From: Tropicimonas marinistellae
GTDB taxonomy: Bacteria > Pseudomonadota > Alphaproteobacteria > Rhodobacterales > Rhodobacteraceae
Assembly: GCF_001509585.1 (NCBI RefSeq)
Contig: NZ_LNCI01000004.1
Coordinates: 124,001 to 188,000 of the forward strand
Direction: 5' to 3'
Length of the DNA stretch: 64,000 nucleotides
Part shown: one piece after another, positions 60,723 to 64,000 of the stretch
How positions within the stretch are numbered: position 1 is the first letter of the stretch
Layout of the letters: each line of letters begins with the position of its first letter
Notes under the pieces: generated by a model
Told to the model about the DNA's origin: nothing
Databases searched by the model: none
Seen by the model: only the letters and a program-made list of their open reading frames with translations
Made by a program: the position numbers and the translations under genes

Positions 60723-63501
60723 GCCGACGCCTGCCCTCGTTGCCCCGGCGCCACCCCAGGACCTGATCCGCCCGCCTGCGGAAATCTTCGACGCCGCAGG
60801 CTTACCCGACCGCCTTGCTGCCGCGGTTGCCGGCAAGCAAGGCACCGGGCGGCGCGCACGTGCTACCGAGATACTCGCCGAAGCGCTGAACGGCGGTCGC
60901 ACCGCGATCGAGTCGGCTTTCGAGAAGTCGCCGCGCGCGGCCCGTCAACTCGTGCATTCCTATGCCTGGCTTACGGATTGCATTGTACGCAGCACGTTCT
61001 GGACGGCCGAAACGCTGCTCTCGGGCGAAACCAAACGGCGCTCGAAGGAGAAGATGGCGATCATTGCGGTCGGCGGCTACGGCCGCGCCGAGATGGCGCC
61101 CCATTCCGACGTGGACCTGCTGTTTCTCTGCGACGGCAAGGTTACCCCTGGCGTGGAACATGTCGTCGAGGAAATGCTCTACATCCTTTGGGATCTTCGC
61201 CTGAAGGTCGGCCACGCCACCCGCACGATCCGTGATTGTCTGAAGCTCGGCAAGGAAGACTACACGATCCGTACGAGCTTGTTGGAGATGCGCCATCTGG
61301 ACGGCGATTCGGCCCTGACGGACGAATTGACCGAGCGGCTCTGGACAGATCTCTTCAAGGGCTCCGCAAAGGACTACGTCGAGGCCAAGCTCACTGAACG
61401 TGCCGAGCGTCATCGCAAGCAGGGCGGCCAGCGATACATGCTGGAGCCGAATATCAAGGAAGGCAAGGGAGGGCTGCGCGATCTGCAATCCCTGTTTTGG
61501 ATTGCGAAATACACGAACCGGGTCCAGCGGATCGACGAGTTGGTCGGATTGGGTGTGTTCACCCCGGAGGAGTTCTGGGGCTTCGAACAAGCAGAAACGT
61601 TTCTCTGGGCCTGCCGCGCGCATCTACATCTCGTCGCCGGTCGTGCCGTTGACCAACTGACCTTCGACATGCAGGTCCCGGTGGCAGAGCGGCTGGGGTA
61701 CACCGACCATTCCGGACGTCGGGCGGTGGAACACTTCATGCAGGATTACTTCCGCCACGCGACACAGGTCGGCGAACTGACGCGTATCTTCCTGACTGCC
61801 CTGGAAACGGCCCACACGAAGCGGCCGCCGGTGTTGGCCTCCTGGTTGCGCCGACGCCGCACAAGCCTCCGCGACGGCTTCGAGATCCGCGGCGGACGAT
61901 TGGCGATCATCGACGACGAAGCCTTCCTGAAAGACAACCTCAATTTCCTGAGGTTGTTCGACGAAGCTTTGCGTACGGACACGCTCATTCATCCAAGCGC
62001 GATGCGGCTTGTCTCTGCTAACCTCGACCGGATTGACGCCAAGATGCGGCGAGATCCCGAGGCGGTGCGCATCTTCCTGCGGCTTATGCTCGACCATGGG
62101 AATCCCGAACGCTCGCTCCGGAGAATGAACGAACTTGGCGTTCTCTCTGCATTCATGCCGGAATTCGAGCCCATCGTGGCGATGATGCAGTTCAACTTCT
62201 ATCACGCATATACGGTGGATGAGCATACGATCCAGTGCATCCGGATACTTGCACAGATCGAACATGGCGAACTCGTCGAAGAGCTGCCCGTCGCATCTCG
62301 AATCCTTAAGAAAGGCGTCGACCGGAAGGTGCTCTACCTCGCCGTGTTGCTGCACGATATCGGCAAGGGACGAGACGAGGATCATTCGATACTTGGCGCG
62401 CGCATTGCGCGCCAGGTCTGCCAACGCTTCGACTTGAATGAAGAAGAATCGAGCACCGTCGAATGGCTGGTACGCTACCACCTGGTGATGTCCGACATGG
62501 CGCAGAAACGCGATATCTCGGATCCGCGCACCGTTCGCGATTTCGCCAAGGCGGTAAAGACACGCAAGCGGCTCGATCTTCTGACCGTTCTGACTGTTTG
62601 CGACATTCGCGGCGTCGGCCCGGACGTCTGGAACAACTGGAAAGCGCAACTCCTTCGGACATTGCATCGCAAGACCGCGGATGCGCTTGAGGGCGGTCTC
62701 GAAGAACTGAATCGCGACAACATCGGGGAAGAGGCACAGACTGTACTGCGTACCGCGCTGTCGGACTGGCCGGAGGACGCGGTGACGGCAGAGATCGAAC
62801 GTCACTACGGACCCTATTGGCAAGGGCTCCACTCCGACGCACACGTGGTATTCGCCCGCCAGCTGAAGGGTTTACCAACCGACGAGATCCGCATCGACCT
62901 GACACCTGACCTCGGCCGAGACGCGACCCGGGCATGTTTTTCGCTAGCGGACCACCCGGGGATCTTCTCGCGGCTTGCGGGCGCGTTGGCGCTTGTTGGC
63001 GCGAACGTGGTCGACGCGCGAACGTACACGACCAAGGACGGCTACGCGACGGCGATTTTCTGGATCCAGGACGGCGACGGCGCCCCCTACGAAGCGGACA
63101 AACTGCCAAGACTTAGCCAGATGATCCACAAGACCTTGAAGGGAGAGGTCATTCCTGCGCAGGCGTTGAAGAAACGCGACAAGCAGAAACGCAGGGAGCG
63201 GGATTTCCGCTTCCCGACGTCGATCCATTTCGACAACGAGGGATCGGAGATCTACACCCTGATCGAGGTGGATACGCGCGACCGGCCCGGCCTGCTCTAC
63301 GATCTCACCCGCACACTAGCAAACGCCAATATCTACATCGCGTCGGCGGTGATCGCGACCTATGGCGCCCAGGTTGTGGACACATTCTATGTCAAGGACA
63401 TGTTCGGTCTGAAGATCTTCTCTGAGAGCAAGCAACGCTCGCTCGAGAAAAAGCTGATCCGCGCCATTGAGCGCGGCGCTGAAAGGGCGCGGGGAGAATG
63501 A
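60682..63501 (+). CDS. glnD: [Protein-PII] uridylyltransferase GlnD
   Basis: A 939-residue sensor of nitrogen state. The nucleotidyltransferase domain has GGYGRAEMAPHSDVDLLFLC (about residues 130-149). A GlnD linker (EGKGGLRDLQSLFWIAK) follows, then an HD domain (LLHDIGKGRDEDHS near 557) and two ACT domains (LADHPGIFSRLAGALALVGA; DTRDRPGLLYDLTRTLANAN). It adds or removes UMP on PII proteins according to glutamine. The only start within the open frame is TTG at 60682, 41 bases inside the lpoA-like gene; AGG lies eight bases before. The start could thus rely on coupling. Its stop overlaps murJ by four bases. Confidence 0.95.
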   Translation: MTLPQEASAASASEPTPALVAPAPPQDLIRPPAEIFDAAGLPDRLAAAVAGKQGTGRRARATEILAEALNGGRTAIESAFEKSPRAARQLVHSYAWLTDCIVRSTFWTAETLLSGETKRRSKEKMAIIAVGGYGRAEMAPHSDVDLLFLCDGKVTPGVEHVVEEMLYILWDLRLKVGHATRTIRDCLKLGKEDYTIRTSLLEMRHLDGDSALTDELTERLWTDLFKGSAKDYVEAKLTERAERHRKQGGQRYMLEPNIKEGKGGLRDLQSLFWIAKYTNRVQRIDELVGLGVFTPEEFWGFEQAETFLWACRAHLHLVAGRAVDQLTFDMQVPVAERLGYTDHSGRRAVEHFMQDYFRHATQVGELTRIFLTALETAHTKRPPVLASWLRRRRTSLRDGFEIRGGRLAIIDDEAFLKDNLNFLRLFDEALRTDTLIHPSAMRLVSANLDRIDAKMRRDPEAVRIFLRLMLDHGNPERSLRRMNELGVLSAFMPEFEPIVAMMQFNFYHAYTVDEHTIQCIRILAQIEHGELVEELPVASRILKKGVDRKVLYLAVLLHDIGKGRDEDHSILGARIARQVCQRFDLNEEESSTVEWLVRYHLVMSDMAQKRDISDPRTVRDFAKAVKTRKRLDLLTVLTVCDIRGVGPDVWNNWKAQLLRTLHRKTADALEGGLEELNRDNIGEEAQTVLRTALSDWPEDAVTAEIERHYGPYWQGLHSDAHVVFARQLKGLPTDEIRIDLTPDLGRDATRACFSLADHPGIFSRLAGALALVGANVVDARTYTTKDGYATAIFWIQDGDGAPYEADKLPRLSQMIHKTLKGEVIPAQALKKRDKQKRRERDFRFPTSIHFDNEGSEIYTLIEVDTRDRPGLLYDLTRTLANANIYIASAVIATYGAQVVDTFYVKDMFGLKIFSESKQRSLEKKLIRAIERGAERARGE

Positions 63502-64000
63502 AGCCAATCCGCCTGATGGCGGGGTTCCTGACCGTGGGGTTCTGGACCCTGATGTCGAGGGTTCTCGGCTTTGTGCGAGATATCGTCATCGCGGCACGGC
63601 TCGGCGACGGACCTGTCGCCGAAGCTTTCCTGATTGCCTTTAGCCTGCCGAACATGTTCCGTCGGTTCTTCGCCGAGGGCGCGTTCAACATGGCCTTCGT
63701 GCCCATGTTCTCCAAGAAACTGGAAACAGAGGAGGATGCGAAGGCATTTGCCCGGGATGCTTTCAACGGGCTGGCCTCGGTGCTGATCGTCTTCACGCTT
63801 CTGGCGCAACTTGCCATGCCTTGGCTGGTCCTGGCGATGGCGTCTGGATTCGCCGCCGACGACCGGTTCGGCATGGCGGTGCATTTCGGGCGCATCGCGT
63901 TTCCCTATATCCTCTTCATTTCACTCGCCGCCCTCCTCTCGGGCGTACTGAACGCCACGGGACGTTTTGTGGCAGCCGCCGCGGCACCGGTATTGCTCAA
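63498..64000 (+). CDS. murJ: Lipid II flippase MurJ, 3' end cut by the window
   Basis: The first 167 codons are present; the family is about 510-530 residues. The start MKPIRLMAGFLTVGFWTLMS and FVRDIVIAARLGDGPVAEAF, then SLPNMFRRFFAEGAFNMAFVP, are the classic MviN/MurJ segments including the arginine-rich cytoplasmic loop. It moves lipid II across the inner membrane for wall synthesis. ATGA overlap with glnD and ribosome site GGGGAGA. The glnD-murJ order is common in alphaproteobacteria. Confidence 0.95.
   Translation, partial: MKPIRLMAGFLTVGFWTLMSRVLGFVRDIVIAARLGDGPVAEAFLIAFSLPNMFRRFFAEGAFNMAFVPMFSKKLETEEDAKAFARDAFNGLASVLIVFTLLAQLAMPWLVLAMASGFAADDRFGMAVHFGRIAFPYILFISLAALLSGVLNATGRFVAAAAAPVLL

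Noticed and set aside
1-64000. CRISPR arrays, insertion sequences, prophage genes, toxin-antitoxin pairs
   Set aside because: No regularly spaced repeats, transposase, integrase or typical phage or toxin genes were seen in reading both strands.

Overview
The window is GC-rich, densely packed chromosomal DNA from an alphaproteobacterium. It most likely comes from the order Rhodobacterales (Roseobacter/Rhodobacter group). This rests on recognised gene types: an RpoHII-type sigma factor, the betaine-lipid genes btaA/btaB, an aa3-type cytochrome oxidase subunit I, a DUF2244 protein, glnD followed by murJ, and DnaE2. No taxonomic search was possible. About 58 protein genes and two tRNA-Leu genes are supported. 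I see no insertion sequence, prophage, CRISPR array, rRNA or replication origin.

Layout. 1-3.1 kb: truncated dnaE2 (error-prone polymerase) behind a LexA-like site, then rppH. 3.3-5.2 kb: a Tat-exported multicopper oxidase overlapping a cytochrome c gene. 5.4-8.2 kb: plcP-btaA-btaB, a phosphate-starvation lipid-remodelling operon with a Pho-box-like repeat. 8.4-13 kb: aldo/keto reductase, RTX-type protein, tRNA-Leu(GAG) and an exported peptidoglycan-binding protein. 13-21 kb: lipB, ctaD, a glyoxalase-fold gene, DUF2244, a glycosyltransferase-like gene, xseA and purD. 21.1-31 kb: an acetate/C2 block, all on the minus strand. It holds acsA, adk, a two-part sodium:solute symporter, a cNMP/CBS/DUF294 regulator, a small membrane protein, a response regulator, and an unusual membrane PAS/pseudo-kinase fused to a DEDDh exonuclease. 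31-42 kb: lldD, sulfotransferase, trpA, ychF, an SbmA/YddA-like ABC transporter, tRNA-Leu(UAA), TPR, rhomboid, a pilin-like peptide, inositol monophosphatase and a methyltransferase. 42-49 kb: a metR/metF divergent pair with a MetR box between them, a cation diffusion facilitator, an M3 peptidase, DUF4399, and an amino-acid ABC permease with its binding protein. 49-54 kb: moeB, dut and coaBC in overlapping order, then a ChaN-like gene overlapping rpoH2, which has an RpoE-type promoter. 54-64 kb: histidine phosphatase, GST with a Cys-rich tail, comM-like, gshB, yraN-rsmI, divergent lpoA-like lipoprotein, glnD, and the start of murJ.

The genes work together in several local modules. PlcP strips head groups from phospholipids and BtaA/BtaB rebuild betaine lipid from the released diacylglycerol. 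AcsA makes acetyl-CoA plus AMP, and Adk recycles the AMP. The symporter imports the substrate, and the neighbouring regulator genes probably govern uptake or activation. MetR probably controls metF through the site between them. RpoHII is probably switched on by RpoE. The least described system here is the 21.1-28.2 kb signalling block. Most of the rest is ordinary core genome. Start codons were chosen from ribosome-binding sites and family N-termini; several are TTG or GTG and are marked as such.
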